A stretch of 64,000 bases of DNA from Pogostemon cablin (lineage: Eukaryota > Streptophyta > Magnoliopsida > Lamiales > Lamiaceae), in contig CM042994.1 of the NCBI GenBank assembly GCA_023678885.1, positions 21,485,073 to 21,549,072 on the forward strand, written 5' to 3'. The notes beneath the pieces were generated by a model. It made no database searches and had not been told where the DNA came from. It saw only the letters and a program-made list of their open reading frames with translations. Positions 20,434 to 31,260 of this stretch are shown here, in pieces. The translations under genes and the position numbers were made by a program. Every line of letters begins with the position of its first letter. The first letter of the stretch is position 1.

Positions 20434-23400
20434 CTTGTGTTTATGGAAATGTAAAAAAGGGTTATATAATTATGTGTAATAAAACGATTTGATTGACAAA
20501 ATATGTCTTAATTGGCCTAATAAGAATAATTACGAGATAGCATTTATTGATGCTGTGGAAAAAAAGGTCAAATGATTTTTTGCACTAGAATGCATGGTGT
20601 ATCATTTCATATGCTTTGAATAGACTTCTACGGCATGATCGGTACAACGGAGTAAGAATGAAATCAAAATTCTCTACGGCATGATCGGTACAACGGAGTA
20701 AGAATGAAATCAACATTCTCAATTTGATTTTCATTACTATGTTTGGTATGTTTTTGCAATGGATATAAATATACTCATTTCATAAGCAATGGTATAGTCA
20801 TGTTATTAATATTTCATGGAATGATTTGTTGTCAAACTGCATAATTAGTAGACAAAAGACTTCATACTTTTACAATCTTAATTGTGTGCATAATGATACT
20901 GAATTTGATCATCGTAGGGGCACCCTTGGAAATTTTAGGCGTTCATTTTATACAATAATATAACTATAACTGTAAATTGGCAAACGGTGCTTGTTTTAAG
21001 TCCGACCCGTTTCAAATATCATATTATTGTGTATTAAATGTTATATCTTTTGGTACAAAAACTTTAGGATATTGTCTAGCCTAAAAATCATGCATGGTTA
21101 AGTGTGTGACATGGTATGAATTCTCTTCGTTGGCTATGATCAGCGATTTGGGATCACCTATTCTAATAGTTATTCCATCCCCTAATCCAATCATAGGGGA
21201 TGGATGGGTGACACTTCATTCATTCAAAAATAGATGATGTAAAAAATGGAAAATGTGTCACCCATCCATCCCTATTATTTATAATAGGTGTTGGCGCGAA
21301 TAGAGAATTCCAGGAGAAAAGGTGTCATTGTGTTTCATTCGTAATAAATTGACTAAAAAGAAATTAATATTAGTCTTGTGATCTAGAATTTATAACTAAA
21401 CTCACAGGCCCAGTTGAAACTTTATTGGTCCAGAGCTGGGCCTTAAACAGACCCATGTCAAACCTTTTCTTTCTTTTTTTTTTTTTTTACCGAAACACCA
21501 ATGTTAACTTTATTTTAGGCTAAAACTCGGGCCCAGATAAAATCATAGTGGAGCTTCTTAAAATAAACTGACAAAGCTTGGAGGCCCACATCAATCTTAA
21601 TTTTGGTCGAAGCTGTCTACAAAAGTAATGACATGTCTTGATAAAATTTTAATTGGGCGTATTGGTTAGAATGAAACTAAAAGGCCTCACATGAACCTTC
21701 ATCTTGGGCTGTCTTCTTACAAACAAAAGTTACGGGCCCATATCTTGTTCTTCAAAAACCTCCAGTTGTAATAATTTACTAACATTCATATTTCATACCA
21801 GTATATTTTATTAAAATATAAGTAAACTTGCTATTTTATATTCAGACAAATGTTGTGTGATTTGAATTCACCTTGGATCCTGATTTTACTGAAATTACAC
21901 TTTTAGAATGATTAACTATTATATTTTTTAATAAAAAATATTACTTTTAAAATTATGATACGTTATAATTTTTTTTTAATATTTGTTGAGATGAATAATA
22001 TTTTATTTAAATGAGAAATAATTTATTTATTTAATAAGTAATTAAAGAGTAATTTTTAAATGAGTAATAATTCATTTATTAAATGTAGCCTAAGAAGTGT
22101 AGCCTTTTATTTTAGATTGAAGTATCGAATCAATAAATAGGCCTTTTAATTTTGTGGAGTATTACTTTCATCACTAAAATGGACAAAAATGTTTTTTTGG
22201 GTACGTGACAATTCACCAAAACTTTGCCATAAAGAGCACAAATATGTAATTTTCATTTTTAAAAGGACAAATTAATCAAGTGTAAATGACATTTGACAAT
22301 CAACTTTTGTTGAGTACGGTTCATAATCAGAATTAGGAAAATCGGAAGTGACAAAATATATTGGGTTTTTTAAGTTTTAAGAATCATGAACTTCAATATT
22401 AAATAGTATAGTTTATAATAATTATGTATGCTTTTAGTTGCTATTACCACCTGGATTATTACTAATTAAGATCATCACTAAAAAAAGATATTGTAGTCAA
22501 AAATAATTCTAAGATCATCACTACAAAGGATATTATAGTCAAGATATTATTCTATCCTTTGCTCATAAATTTATTTTCCTCCCCTAATTAGTAGCCTCGT
22601 CCAGTCTATTTACTAATCTTACCACATGCATCTCACTGTGCACAAAACACTACAAATATATGCAGAATAAAAATAAAAAAATTAAATAAAAAAAAGGAAG
22701 AAGGAGGAGGGGAGAAGCTAGAAAATGAGAAGAGATTGAAGAAAAAATTCGTAAATTTTTTTTTTTTTTTTACTAATTTCATTAGCCGATACACAAGTGT
22801 GTTTCTTATCCGGAAGTGCTATTATCTGTAACTTTTAAATAATAAAAAGGCATTATTGATTCAATTAATAAAATAAAAAAGGGATTGTAATTGTATGAGA
22901 AAATTAAAAAAAAATAAAATTGAAGGACTTATTTGAACCCTTTTAGATAAAGGGTTTAAGTGACCTTTGGCCTTCCCTTTTAATGATGGATTGATATATG
23001 GGATTGGATTGGAACGTAGTGAATAACTCACATGGCATATGCTTCGATAGTCGATACCATTACCTACTTGACATGTATATATGTGATGATTAATTAATTT
23101 GAGATTTATCATTGATAGTTGCTTTACGAGAAAAGATTCAAAGAAAACAAAATTAAGCATCTTGCAATATACATAAATAGAATATTATAAATGGACCTAA
23201 ATGATGAACCATAATGGAGTAGCTTGATATTTATTAATTATGGAGTGCATATATAACATACTTGAGAGTGTGTGATACATAGTGAAATAATTTTTCGCTT
23301 GCTTGCGTAAGTAATTATCATTTTTTATTAAAAAAAAAGTTATAATTTTCTTTTAAAATGAATCATTATACACTATTAAAATTATGTGAATCATAAAGAA

Positions 23401-23759
23401 AAAAATTACAACTACACTATTAAAATTGAACTAAATTATAAAGATAAAGATTTAACACTAGGATAAAATTATAAATAAATCATAAGTTATGAATTATAAG
23501 AATAAAATAAATTATGAAGTATGATGTAATACATACTAAAATGCGTAATCTTAATAAATAAAATTGGATAATTGGAATATCGAATCAGCATATATCCTGT
23601 TAGAGATATTTGAAAGTGTGAAGATCTAAGTTCCTGTGTTTGATGGTCCCTTAAAATCACTAAGAATGGCAATAGGCAATAGTTAACGTAGAGTACCAAA
23701 TGAATTTTACTACATTTAAATAATACGTATAAATTATAAAAATTAAAAAGTGGCACATC
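20434..23759. other. Intergenic DNA with small repeats, no gene
   Basis: No gene was recognised. A 56-bp direct duplication (CTACGGCATGATCGGTACAA...) occurs at about 20629-20712. The inverted repeat at 21195-21273 is listed separately. A T-tract lies at 21474-21488 and poly-T at 22757-22770. The remainder is AT-rich. Confidence 0.5.
21195..21273. repeat. Short inverted repeat, possible MITE
   Basis: Arms AGGGGATGGATGGGTGACAC (21195-21214) and GTGTCACCCATCCATCCCT (21255-21273) are almost perfectly complementary around a ~40-bp spacer. The wider flanks (CCTATTCTAATAG / TTATAATAGG) are also partly inverse. The strong fold-back structure suggests a young small element. Confidence 0.75.
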
Positions 23760-23764
23760 CACCA

Positions 23765-24115
23765 CCTATTTGACCATAAAAAAAAAATAATTAATAAGAC
23801 ATGCATTGTGATTTGTGAGTCGTATGTGGTAGTGGATTTGAAAGAGATGGTTATGGTTTAGGAAAGAGTCATTTTCAGAGCTTAAAAACAATATGGCAAT
23901 TTTAATTAGTGTTTTCTTTCCAACAATGATAGTGCTGTCACAAATATTATCAAATTGCTTTTTAGGATTTACCAATTGGAGTAATTGTTTTGTCTCATTG
24001 TTTCATTAGACACACATGATATAGTACTAGCATTAATATTAATATACATTAATACGAAAAAAAAAAAAATTTGTGCTAAATTTTGTATCAATATTCAATC
24101 ATATACATAATTATA
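23765..24115. repeat. Dispersed duplicate B, copy 1
   Basis: This matches 34442-34745 in order. Shared stretches include GTGCTGTCACAAATATTAT, TTGTTTTGTCTCATTGTTTC and ACAATATGGCAA, plus AATAATTAATAAG at the start and TATATACATAATTA at the end. There are indels of up to ~25 bp. It is non-coding, and either an old transposon family or a local duplication. Confidence 0.75.
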
Positions 24116-24131
24116 GATAAATAGTTGTGTG

Positions 24132-24228
24132 AGATTGGTTTACTATCTCTGACATGGATCCTTTCTCAAATCAATTAAGGAGATTGGTTTACTATCTCTG
24201 ACATGATCCTTTCTAAAATCAATTAAGG
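24132..24228. repeat. 48-bp tandem duplication
   Basis: AGATTGGTTTACTATCTCTG followed by ACATG(G)ATCCTTTCT and AAATCAATTAAGG is present twice head to tail (24132-24180 and 24181-24228), with one indel and one substitution. Confidence 0.9.
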
Positions 24229-24396
24229 CCACTCAGAGTTATATACACTTACTGTTGAGATAGATTATTTTATCTCTTTCATTTATCATAATCATATCAT
24301 GATTATAGTGAATAGTCATTTGAGATATATTTTTTCTCAATTATATCATTACCTATAATTTTATTATTATACTTGAAATTATATTTAGACTTAATA

Positions 24397-24707
24397 CTCC
24401 CTCCGTATCACGTATTTTTACTCACTTTTCATTTTGGAGTGTTCTACGTATTTTTATACATTCCATTAATTAATAGTAAAAATACACTACATATCTTATC
24501 TAGGAGTAGTTTTTACACTTTATTCATTAATTCCAACAACTTTATTTACTTTTTTACATTTTATTCATCATTCCCAACAATTTTATTTACTTTTTCACTC
24601 AATATTATCAATTTGTCTCTATTTTTTCTTACATTATATATTAAAAAAAACAACACTTCTTAATTTACTTGTCCGTACAAACGACTAAAAATACCCTGGA
24701 CGGGGAG
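24397..24707. mobile_element. Stowaway-like MITE
   Basis: TA at 24395-24396 and 24708-24709; ends CTCCCTCCGTATCACG and inverse CCCTGGACGGGGAG. About 311 bp, longer than the others in the window. Confidence 0.75.
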
Positions 24708-25131
24708 TACTATTAATATTAAATTTATATTAATATTATATATATAATCAATGCACATAAACCTCTTCATATCAATAAATTTTTAATTCAGATTTAAATC
24801 CTTCACATTTAGATAGATGTACATTTCATAATTTTTTTTCCACTATATGATTCAGAACTTAATTGCCACACTTCATTCTTATTAACTACTCCTAATTTGA
24901 TGATAAGTTTTTTTTTAATAATTTTTTTCATTAATTATTATTGTAATTTACAATTTTAATAATATATAATATTTTATAATATTAGTTTATGACCTATTTC
25001 ATCCATCAATTTATGAAACATTATAGTTTAGGGCCTATTCTAGTTATAAGTTTAAAGAATTAAAATAAATATTCAAATTACAATTATAATCTTTATTTTT
25101 AATTTTAATTACATCTTTTTATCATTTACAT

Positions 25132-26006
25132 TAGGGCTGGGCAAAAAAATTTAAAAACCGCAAAAACCGCCTGCACCGAATTGTACCGGACCACTATATA
25201 CAATTATTTAGATAAACTGCAATTTATAATTTAAGGGAAAACCACACCGCACTTTATGGTGCGGTTTCATTTTTATGATTGAAACCGTACCGACTGCACC
25301 GCTAGTTTTTATTAGGATTATACATGTTAGTATTTATGCAGTTTAGTCATTACTCATTAGTTATTCTCTCACTCTTCCAATAAAAAATAAATTCTATTAA
25401 TGTTGTTGTCTTTATCTTCACTCTATAGTTGTGTCCTAGCTTCTTTTCTTTTTACTTCAATGGAGTACTTCTTATTTTTATTATTTCTCTCATACATCTA
25501 TGTAGAATCCCAACTATAAGCTAATCAACTAGTCTAACATCCTATGTATTATTAGATCAAGGGTTGCAAATATTTTCACATGACTATAAGTTTATGTTTA
25601 TATATTAATATAAATGGGATCACCTATTATATTTATAAGTTTCATCACCTATACTACATATTAAATGTTTGACATGTGTTTTTATCATGGCTAAATAAAT
25701 TGTCGTCAAATGTACAAGGATGCAATGATCATTACTTATGAAATAGGTTTTTTATTAGAAAATAAGTTGTAAAATACGAAATGTAGTACAATTGTAAAAT
25801 AAGAGATCCGAATCGATATTTATGTAGGCTGATCTATTAATAAAATCGCCAAACCGCACCAAAACCGATCAAAACCGTTTAAAACCGCATAATCAATATT
25901 ACTTGAAAAACCGCGGTTTAAATTTGATTACTAATTCGAACTGTATATAACAATGCAATTTAAATTATATAGAAAAAATTGTATAACTGCACCGTGCACA
26001 CCCCTA
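25132..26006. mobile_element. hAT-type MITE with perfect 8-bp target duplication
   Basis: An 875-bp element with ends TAGGGCTGGGCA (left) and the inverse of TAGGGGTGTGCA (right), flanked by perfect ATTTACAT repeats (25124-25131 and 26007-26014). Subterminal motifs AACCGCAAAAACCGCC, GGTGCGGTTTC and AAAACCGCGGTTTAAA are shared with the element at 17257-18068. Non-coding. Confidence 0.88.
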
Positions 26007-26329
26007 ATTTACATGTATATAGAAGAGAAAACTTTCTTTACCGATGGGAATAGAGAGAAAATAAGAAAACACACATTGAGCATGTACTGTTGCGGTGGAA
26101 AGGAAAAAAGAGAAATAAGCAGATGGGTATGGAAGGCTTGGAAGCCATGACTGTTGGTGCTCCAAATTGGGCCTAAATGTTCTTAATCTAATTAATGTCT
26201 TTTCAGCAACAAATTTTTTAGGCAGAAAATGGTAATCGGGTGGGAGTTGGAGTGTTTACTCTTACCCTTTCCAGTTGAAGTGGTAATATGGATAGAGAGA
26301 ACTTAGAGAAGCCGGTGCAAAGAGTAAGT

Positions 26330-26690
26330 AAGAATTTGAGACACTTTTGTGCCACTTTATATGATATCTCTTATGTCACTCCGTTAGATGAATGACATGT
26401 TGGAAAGAGAGCAATTATAACCTAAGTCAATGCTTAAATCATTGAGGCAAGGGATTAAATTTCTCTACCCCGACACGTGTCATTCTCTAAGGAGATGTAA
26501 TAGCTTAAACAAGGGATTTGATTTCTCCACCCCATCACGTGTCATTCTTTAAGGAGATGTAACAGCGTAAACCTTTGGGACAATGGATTGAATTTCTCCA
26601 CAACGCCACGTGTTATTCTCTAAGGAGATGTAACAAGAGATGTCACACCAAAGTGTCACAGGACATCTCGTCCCGTTCAAATTTGTATTA
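26330..26690. repeat. MITE-like unit with three G-box-bearing tandem repeats
   Basis: Three imperfect repeats (26448-26632) contain CAAGGGATT-AATTTCTC-ACCCC followed by an ACGTGTCATTCT core and AAGGAGATGTAA. The cores are CGACACGTGTCAT, ATCACGTGTCAT and GCCACGTGTTAT, each with a CACGTG G-box. The unit is flanked by GATATCTCTTATGTCAC (left) and the partly inverse GAGATGTCAC (right). Confidence 0.6.
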
Positions 26691-26987
26691 CTAATACTAC
26701 GGTTTTTGCCATATTATTTATGTAAAAAGTAAATAGTATATAGCAACGGTTTGTGTTTAAAGTACCGGGTCCCTTCCCTATGCTATCAAACTCCATTACT
26801 GACCAAAAAAAAAAGCAAAAAAAAAAAGCCCATAATACATGCTATCAAACGAGTCCTTAATTTATAATAGTAATTTTAGTATGAGATTTATAAGTTTATG
26901 ATTTTACTCTCAAAGGGTTTAGTAGGATTAAAAAAATAAAAAAATCAATTAATTGAATATTGATTATGAGTTTATGACCAGACAAAC

Positions 26988-27271
26988 ACTCTTGTAAGAC
27001 ATTATATATGTGAGACAGTTTGTGAGACATGTTAAAGAATGTCTATTATATAGATAAAATATGCTTATGGTTATTAAAGTATATTTTCTAAAGTATGATA
27101 AATGATTAATTAAAGTAAGATTTTAAGGTGTTATAATATGATTCATCATTAATATACCTAAACTACAAATAAATATATTTTACCTATGTAATAAGTATAC
27201 TTTAGTAATAGGTCGACCCGTCTCACAACCGCCTCATAAAAAAGTTCATCTCACAAGAGAGTGTCTCTTAT
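26988..27271. repeat. Dispersed MITE-like repeat family R, copy 3
   Basis: Begins ACACTCTTGTAAGACATTA and ends CATCTCACAAGAGAGTGTCT, an inverse. The interior motifs GTTAAAGAATGTCTATTATA, GTAATAGGTCGACCC and GTCTCACAACC align with copies at 5753 and 6165. Confidence 0.7.
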
Positions 27272-27347
27272 GACAATTAAAGGTTGATGGATAACAAGTA
27301 TAGTAAGCTACCAGCCCCGCTACTTTCGTAATTAGTTTTTATTTTTT

Positions 27348-27352
<5 letters not shown>

Positions 27353-27396
<44 letters not shown>
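27353..27396. repeat. (TA)n microsatellite, 44 bp
   Basis: A pure TA tract in non-coding DNA. Confidence 0.95.
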
Positions 27397-27398
<2 letters not shown>

Positions 27399-28713
27399 GA
27401 TTTATCAATTTTTATTAATTGAATATCACTTTTTATTATAAAATTGTTACTTCTTATCCATTTTACGAAAGTTATTCCGTAAAACAATTTCACACTTATC
27501 TTTGCTTTTATTAATTGGGTTAAAATATAAGGGTTTATTACTCTCTCATACACACTTTTAAGCTTATTTACTATAAGATACATTAAAAAACAAAAATACA
27601 ATCAAATACAAAAATTAATAGATAAAAAGACAAAATTACCCTCAACAAAAACAATATTAACACACTCTCGACCAACAAAATTAAAAATGCTCCTTTGAAA
27701 CTTCTCTCTCAAAAGAGAACAACCATTCCATTCTTAAGTACTGCGCCGATCAGATCGTCGTCGCCATCAGCAGCCGTTCTTGTCGGCAAACCTGCCGCAT
27801 CACCTCCGTCTCGTTATTCGTTGTTTCTCCTTACCCGTCCTAGTCGTCGTTGCCAAGTTTCCCATCAGTTTTGCTGCCGGAATCGCAACAACCTCTGGAG
27901 ATAGCAGATTTGCCCATGCTGGTCAGATCTACCCCGCCATGCCACAATTGCTGCCGGAGTTTGTCTTTTTCGCGACTAGCCGCCAGTGTTGTTAGCAAAT
28001 CTACCGCATCACTACCATCATGGAATAACACACAACTCATGAGTCACGAATAAGAAAATCAATTGAAAATTTTGACCAATGAGTGCTGCCTGTGCGGGTG
28101 AGTAGTGCGATTAAACTGTGATTATTCTGTTTAATTATTCGATTCCTCAGATGCTTATTGTTAATTGTTCATACGATTCGGAGAGAATATGCGGGACCGA
28201 TACTTCATAGGGCAGAATTTCATAGACGATAGGTGGAATCCAAATTTGAATTTCATGCCTTTTATATTTGTGATTATTTTTTTGGCAGAATTTTAATTTG
28301 CGTTTTCCTGTTGGTGAATACTTACTTAGCTATGCATACCAGAATCAGTTTGTGTTACTCATGGCAAGACCTTTTGATCTTAATATGTCATTTGATTGTG
28401 ATGTTCTTCCTGTTTTTTCACTACTCTTCTTATGCAAATTGTTTTAATACACACAGCATAAATATTGAGTTGTAGTCCTAAATTGGAAATTGCTATAGCA
28501 TTTTGTGTTAATCAAGTTTCATTATTTCAAATGGGAATTCAAGTCCATATGGCTGACATTAACCTAGTTTTAGGTGGTCTAATGATTGGATTCTCAATGA
28601 ATTAAGTGGAGCATTTGGAGGAAATTGAGGGGCAAGACCGGTGCCACCAGAAAAAAGGAGTTTTTCCCTTGGACCATATGCGGCTGTGTGACCTGATAGA
28701 TTATTGCTGAAAG

Positions 28714-28851
28714 TATGGTTTTGGCACCGGGAATCTCACTCTCAAGTTGCTTGAAATTGCCAAGAATATTGTCGCGGTGGAAATCGGTGGCCGTATGGTC
28801 GAGACTCTACGAAAACGTGCTGCCGAAAGAGGGTTCTTAGATCGGCTTAAC
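28714..28851 (+). pseudogene. Dimethyladenosine transferase (DIM1/KsgA-like) exon fragment
   Basis: 46 codons translate to YGFGTGNLTLKLLEIAKNIV, then AVEIGGRMVETLRKRAAERG and FLDRLN. This is the SAM-binding motif I and II region of rRNA adenine dimethyltransferases (usual core GPGTGNLT...AVE-D-RM). Here the first residues read YGFGTG. A GT splice-donor-like GTGAGG follows directly at 28852. The rest of the gene (~300 residues) is absent, so this is a dead exon copy. Confidence 0.65.
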
Positions 28852-29291
28852 GTGAGGTTTATAATATCTGCTTCACGTACTCATATTGTTTGATCATATG
28901 CCTGAATGAAAATACTGTTGAGTCTTTGGACTGAAAATTTTAAAATGTCTGATTAACTTGCTTCCAATGTTTGATGAATACGGCTTAGTTTGTCCAGATT
29001 GCCATGAAGAATTCGATTTGGAACTGAATTACATAGCTCCTCCTGAAGTGAAACACCCTAGATAGTTAGGTGTGTGACTTATATGGTGATGGATAATTTG
29101 GCTTTTATGTCATTTTCTACTTACTCATGCTTAACATTGCTTAGGAAATTTTATGTTATTGATATGAGTATGTTAGAGGAAAGGGTGGTGAAGTTTGACA
29201 AGGATGAGGTATCATTCTTTTCATATTGTTTTGTATCTTAACACTACTTTACTTGTTTGTCAAACTGATGTTGCTACTCGTTGCCCTCTAG

Positions 29292-29612
29292 GCCATGAAG
29301 CTGGTGGGTAACAGTACCAACAAGGGCGATGCTACCTGTGAGCGGAATTAACAAGCTTTCAACACTGAGTTAGTGGGACTAGCATTGGTGCCAGCTTTCA
29401 GGCTGACGAAGGAAGGAAATGTGAGGTGGGAAACAATGGAAGACATATGGAGTGGGATGTGTGTTAAGGTTGTGTGCGATCACTTAAGGGTTGGTGTGAA
29501 AAGTGGAGTTGTGTACGTGTGGAGGCAGGAAAGAGGCAACGCGGTAGAGAGTTTGAAGAAAGAGTGGGAATGGGTTAAGCTGATGGAGGATGTGATTCCG
29601 TTCTTTCAATCT
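29292..29612 (+). pseudogene. Reversibly glycosylated polypeptide / UDP-arabinose mutase-like exon fragment
   Basis: Preceded by a CTCTAG acceptor and followed by a GTAAGA donor. Across one frame change it reads AMLPVSGIN, ELVGLALVPAFRLTKEGN, RWETMEDIWSGMCVKVVCDH, LRVGVKSGVVYVW, then LMEDVIPFFQS. This is the C-terminal half of plant RGP/UAM proteins, closest by pattern to the RGP5-like class (typical forms D(I/M)W(S/A)G-C-KV(V/I)CDHL-LGVK-GLPY-W and ED(V/I)(V/I)PFFQ). The frameshift near 29345 and the missing 5' half with its DXD-containing region mean it is not functional. Confidence 0.7.
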
Positions 29613-30009
29613 GTAAGATTTTTAATGTTGTTTTAATTATCACATTTTCTCAATATCTTTGACTTCTGTTATCAATTCACATAAATGGTTATGGCAGCAC
29701 TCATTTGATACGATTGTCAATTGCAAAGGTATACATGCTCATCATAAATTCCAACCCACTGGTACTGTTACAACCCACTGCTACTGTTACAACTCTCCTC
29801 GACTTATCCATTTTGGAATATTATTGTTGCATTTATACGCATAATAATAATTCCAGAATAATTTTCTCCATCTTTTATCATATTGCTTGTCTTTATTTAT
29901 CAAATTGTGTTTTGATCTCTTCATCCATGTTCACATTCATACGTTAAAATTGTCTTTAAAATAATAAATATGTACAAAGATAGAATGTTCAAGAAGATAT
30001 TTTTCCACA

Positions 30010-30515
30010 ATAGCTAAAATGTGCAAAAAAAAATTTACAAAACAAAATGTGCAACAAAAAAATTGTGCAGACCAAAATGTGCAAATGAAATTGTGCAAAG
30101 CAAAATGTGCAAAATTAAATTGTGTAAACTAAAATATGCAAACATAGGAGTATTTATGGTATCACAATCATAATTGTGCAAATACCTATCGCCGGCCGGT
30201 CGTTGGACCGCTGCTGAACCACTGCCGGACCACCGCCGAACATGTGCAAACAAAATGTGAAAAAAAATTTAAAGCAAAATGTGCAAAAATAAAATTGTGC
30301 AAATCGAAATTGTGCAAACCAAATTGTGCAAATTGCCTTCGCCGGACCACAGCCGGCCGGTCGCCAGATCGCCGCCACCGGCTGCAGGACCTCCGCCGGA
30401 ACTTAAAATGTGCAAACGAATTGTGCAAAAACAAAATTGTACAAAACCAAATTGTGCAAAACAAATTTGTGCAAACACGTAGGGGTATTTATGGTATCAC
30501 AGTCATAATTGTGTA
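30010..30515. repeat. TGTGCAAA-rich array in a 335-bp tandem duplication
   Basis: The 8-mer TGTGCAAA (or close variants) occurs roughly 20 times, separated by 5-15 bp of A-rich DNA. Two GC-rich inserts of CGCCGG/CCGGCC character sit at 30186-30240 and 30339-30405. The segment TATTTATGGTATCACA-TCAT occurs at 30151 and 30486, so a ~335-bp unit is tandemly duplicated. Long apparent frames on both strands are products of the repeat, not genes. Confidence 0.75.
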
Positions 30516-30819
30516 GTTATGAGTAATAGTACTTTGAATCATGAAGTAGTTTATAGCAATTATGCATTATTTTGTGTATCCAATAGTAAGTGACCCAAAA
30601 TATAATTCATCTCATGAGATTAATGAAATGATCTTACTCTAATTTTCCACATTCATTTAATGTAGAATTTTAAGATGAATTAATACTAATAAAAGAATAA
30701 TCTTCCGTCCAAAATTAAAGTATCAATTTTGTCATTTTATTTGACCATTTTAAAAATATAAAAATTTTCTTTTCAATAAAAAATTCTCACCATAACTCAT
30801 CACTACCTACTATTAGGAT

Positions 30820-31260
30820 AAGTCTTGCGTAACACAATCACACGTAAGATTATTTTACACGTTTTTAAAAAGTTATCACTTTCGCTATAAAATATTATCA
30901 CATAAAATATTGTCACTTTTCATTTATATACTCCCTCCGTCCCACTCAAAGGGTTCATTTTTGCCATTTTGGTCGTCTCACCCAAAGGGTTTCCTTTCCT
31001 TTTTTACACATATGGGACCCACATACCCCTCTAATACAATTAAAATATGGGACTCATACTCCCACTAATACAATTACCCACTACACATTAAATAATAATA
31101 TTCCTTAATCCACGTGCCAAAAAGCAAAACCAACTATTTGGGCGGGACGAATGGAGTATTATAAATTGTTCATGAAATAACATTATCACTTTTCATCAGT
31201 TCAGTATCACTTTTCGTTATAAAAATAATTTTTCGTTAGAAAAGTTATAGCCTTTTTCCT
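30820..31260. repeat. Dispersed repeat family K, split by a MITE
   Basis: The sequence TATCACTTTCGCTATAAAAT, then TATTATCAC and ATAAATTGTTCATGAAAT, is shared with 50495-50640 and 58000-58125. In this copy it is interrupted at 30931 by a Stowaway MITE. It resumes at 31159. The family is non-coding. Confidence 0.65.
30931..31156. mobile_element. Stowaway-like MITE with paralogous empty site
   Basis: TA flanks at 30929-30930 and 31157-31158; ends CTCCCTCCGTCCCACTCAAA and inverse TTTGGGCGGGACGAATGGAG. 226 bp. It splits a dispersed repeat whose uninterrupted copy is seen near 50550 (TTTATATTATAAATTGTCC) and 58066. Confidence 0.85.

Larger units (their letters stand above)
27690..29640 (+). other. 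Mosaic of gene fragments with retained introns
   Basis: This ~2-kb stretch has exon-like base composition amid AT-rich DNA. It joins pieces of unrelated genes: a GC-richer unidentified block (27720-28050), a dimethyladenosine-transferase-like exon (28714-28851), a short CPDCHEEFDLELNYIAPPEV coding-like piece (~28994-29053), and an RGP/UAM-like exon (29292-29612). Splice-site-like GT and AG borders are kept, so copying was at DNA level, as in Helitrons or Pack-MULEs. I could not find terminal inverted repeats or convincing Helitron ends. Confidence 0.5.

Noticed and set aside
28233..28475. 80-codon frame rich in Phe/Cys/Leu
   Set aside because: Intron-like composition between gene fragments; no motif.
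30035..30516. Several overlapping 60-90 codon open frames on both strands
   Set aside because: They are translations of the TGTGCAAA/CGCCGG repeat (FAQF/LHNF and CKNKIVQ-type low complexity), present in all frames, with no family resemblance.
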